Under the pieces are notes generated by a model. It was not told the DNA's origin and ran no database searches. It saw only the letters and a list, made by a program, of their open reading frames with translations. Made by a program: the position numbers and the translations under genes. Positions 15,207 to 15,237 of a stretch of 15,237 bases of DNA are shown here, one piece after another; the stretch's first letter is position 1, and each line of letters starts with the position of its first letter. Source of the stretch: Hyphomonas sp. UBA5111 (lineage in GTDB: Bacteria > Pseudomonadota > Alphaproteobacteria > Caulobacterales > Hyphomonadaceae); contig DHZF01000017.1 in NCBI GenBank assembly GCA_002414505.1, positions 17,441-32,677 of the forward strand, in the 5' to 3' direction.

Positions 15207-15237
15207 CTTGAATATTGGATCTGTATTTGAATCAGCC

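Overview
The window looks like the chromosome of an alphaproteobacterium. The gene order rlpA - D-Ala-D-Ala carboxypeptidase - tmk - holB - tatD - metallo-beta-lactamase-fold hydrolase is a conserved alphaproteobacterial block, and nnr next to glnB-glnA is also common there. Protein style and moderate-to-high GC suggest the Caulobacterales/Hyphomonadaceae side of the class, but that placement is inference. Almost everything is housekeeping or central metabolism. I see no insertion sequence, phage gene, CRISPR array or toxin-antitoxin pair.

Layout. (1) 1-2244, + strand: the 5-oxoprolinase operon pxpA (5' end cut by the window) - pxpB - pxpC, which recycles 5-oxoproline to glutamate. (2) 2245-2458: a convergent intergenic region with several dyads and, at 2419-2446, a strong candidate for dif, the XerC/XerD chromosome dimer resolution site. 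Genes on both sides read toward it. All four GGGNAGGG (KOPS-like) octamers found in the window also point at it. This is the most notable thing here and suggests the window lies at the replication terminus. (3) 2459-8142, - strand: a compact block of MBL-fold hydrolase, tatD, holB, tmk, carboxypeptidase and rlpA, serving DNA replication, dTTP supply and peptidoglycan maturation. The usual metG between holB and tatD is absent. (4) 8367-10753: tRNA-Ser(UGA) on +, a family III CoA-transferase on +, a crotonase-family enoyl-CoA hydratase on - that converges with it and shares a CTAG stop, and tRNA-Leu(UAG) on -. (5) 10820-12811, - strand: nnr (repair of damaged NAD(P)H hydrates) and a histidine-phosphatase-fold enzyme. 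(6) 13183-14984, + strand: glnB (PII) and glnA (type I glutamine synthetase), the core of nitrogen assimilation, followed by a clear intrinsic terminator. A second terminator at the right edge faces left and implies an unseen leftward gene beyond the window.

Functional links: PxpABC releases glutamate, the substrate of GlnA, whose activity is controlled through GlnB. The carboxypeptidase and RlpA both remodel the cell wall. HolB and Tmk both serve DNA replication. No wholly new multi-gene system is visible. The finding of most interest is architectural: the putative dif locus and its flanks.
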